Assembly (NCBI GenBank): GCA_022720335.1
Contig: JAIHVJ010000031.1
Coordinates: 1-23,758 of the forward strand
DNA from: Collinsella sp.
GTDB lineage: Bacteria > Actinomycetota > Coriobacteriia > Coriobacteriales > Coriobacteriaceae
Length of the DNA stretch: 23,758 bases
Direction of reading: 5' to 3'
Every line of letters starts with the position of its first letter. Positions within the stretch are counted from its first letter, which is position 1. Shown here in pieces: positions 23,419 through 23,758 of the stretch. Under the pieces are notes generated by a model. The model saw nothing but the letters and a program-made list of their open reading frames with translations. It was not told where the DNA came from and did not search any database. The translations under genes and the position numbers were made by a program.

Positions 23419-23675
23419 TCACCAACACCGCCATATTGAGGACAGGCACCTTTGTGGTGGTTTGGAACATGTGGACGAAACAGGTTTGAAACACGGGTTT
23501 TGCGCGTCAGACACTCAAAAACGCTTCTACCTGCATCGTAATCAAAATGAAACATCTGCTCGTCGGCTTATGCGAAACTTTGCTGCAACAGTGCGATATT
23601 ATCCATACTCGATAAAGTTCGCGGCGCATAGGGTGCCGCGACCAACATTTTTCGTTTCCCATCATTGGAGGAAGC
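23419..23675 (+). promoter_or_regulatory. Control region and 5' UTR hairpin before gdhA
   Basis: This 257-nt gene-free stretch is less GC-rich than the genes. TTGCTG (23580-23585) and CATACT (23604-23609), 18 bp apart, are a possible but weak promoter; TATTAT (23597-23602) is an alternative -10 without a matching -35. TCGCGGC (23619-23625) and GCCGCGA (23635-23641) form a perfect 7-bp hairpin with a 9-nt loop, followed by CCAACATTTTT, so it could act as an attenuator or a protein-binding site. Around 23420-23464 an imperfect inverted pairing (CCAACACCGCCA with TGGTGGTTTGG) might help end the upstream message. Confidence 0.4.
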
Positions 23676-23758
23676 ATGAGCTACACGCAGAAAGTTCTCG
23701 AAGAGCTCAAGGCCCGCTATCCCGAGCAGCCTGAGTTCATCCAGGCCGCGACCGAGAT
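23676..23758 (+). CDS. gdhA: Probable glutamate dehydrogenase, N-terminus only
   Basis: The window ends 83 nt into this gene. ATG 23676 has TTGGAGGAAG just upstream. The visible residues (MSYTQKVLEELKARYPEQPE then FIQAATE) resemble the start of hexameric NAD(P)-dependent glutamate dehydrogenases, whose first helix has a conserved pattern of the form VLxxLxxRxPxxPEFxQA. No catalytic residue is visible, so the call rests only on this N-terminal pattern. It has its own upstream control region and is unlikely to be part of the selenium cluster. Confidence 0.72.
   Translation, partial: MSYTQKVLEELKARYPEQPEFIQAATE

Overview
The window is a high-GC bacterial segment that looks like a gut Coriobacteriia genome, most probably Collinsella. 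This rests on base composition, gene content and recalled resemblance of the encoded proteins; no database was searched. It is dominated by one long plus-strand operon for a selenocysteine-dependent formate hydrogenlyase of the Hyf (FHL-2, group 4 [NiFe] hydrogenase) type. Downstream come the genes that make and insert selenocysteine and that mature the molybdenum cofactor.

Layout. (1) 16-749, minus strand: a decaying toxin-antitoxin pair, with a PIN-domain toxin that lacks expected acidic residues and a RelB/DinJ antitoxin broken by a one-base frameshift. (2) 750-1178: an AT-rich divergent control region with three direct repeats spaced 84 and 42 bp, a perfect 11-bp palindrome, and a structured leader whose last hairpin covers the ribosome binding site of the first FHL gene. 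(3) 1179-16335: hydN-like ferredoxin, fdhF (in-frame UGA at codon 140 with a SECIS element), hyfA, B, C, D, E, F, G, H, I, then hycH-like, hycI-like and focA-like genes. The genes are tightly spaced and often overlap. hyfF is broken: about 84 residues of the conserved ion-channel core are missing and the frame is shifted. (4) 16336-18613: a terminator and a solitary Cys-ligated molybdopterin oxidoreductase. (5) 18666-22284: selA-selB (ATGA overlap), then selC (tRNA-Sec) with its own promoter and terminator. (6) 22375-23418: mobA and a Cys-rich protein with a putative Se/S-carrier-like domain (DUF3343). (7) 23419-23758: a control region and the first codons of a probable glutamate dehydrogenase.

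How it works together. FocA exchanges formate. FdhH (Sec, bis-MGD, one 4Fe-4S) oxidises it to CO2. The HydN/HyfA ferredoxins, HyfH and HyfI pass electrons to the Ni-Fe site of HyfG, which makes H2. HyfB, C, D, E and F form the membrane arm. HycH and HycI mature HyfG. SelA, SelB and tRNA-Sec deliver selenocysteine to FdhH, and MobA supplies the guanylylated molybdenum cofactor. selD, the hyp genes, the other moa/moe genes and an FhlA-type regulator are not in this window.
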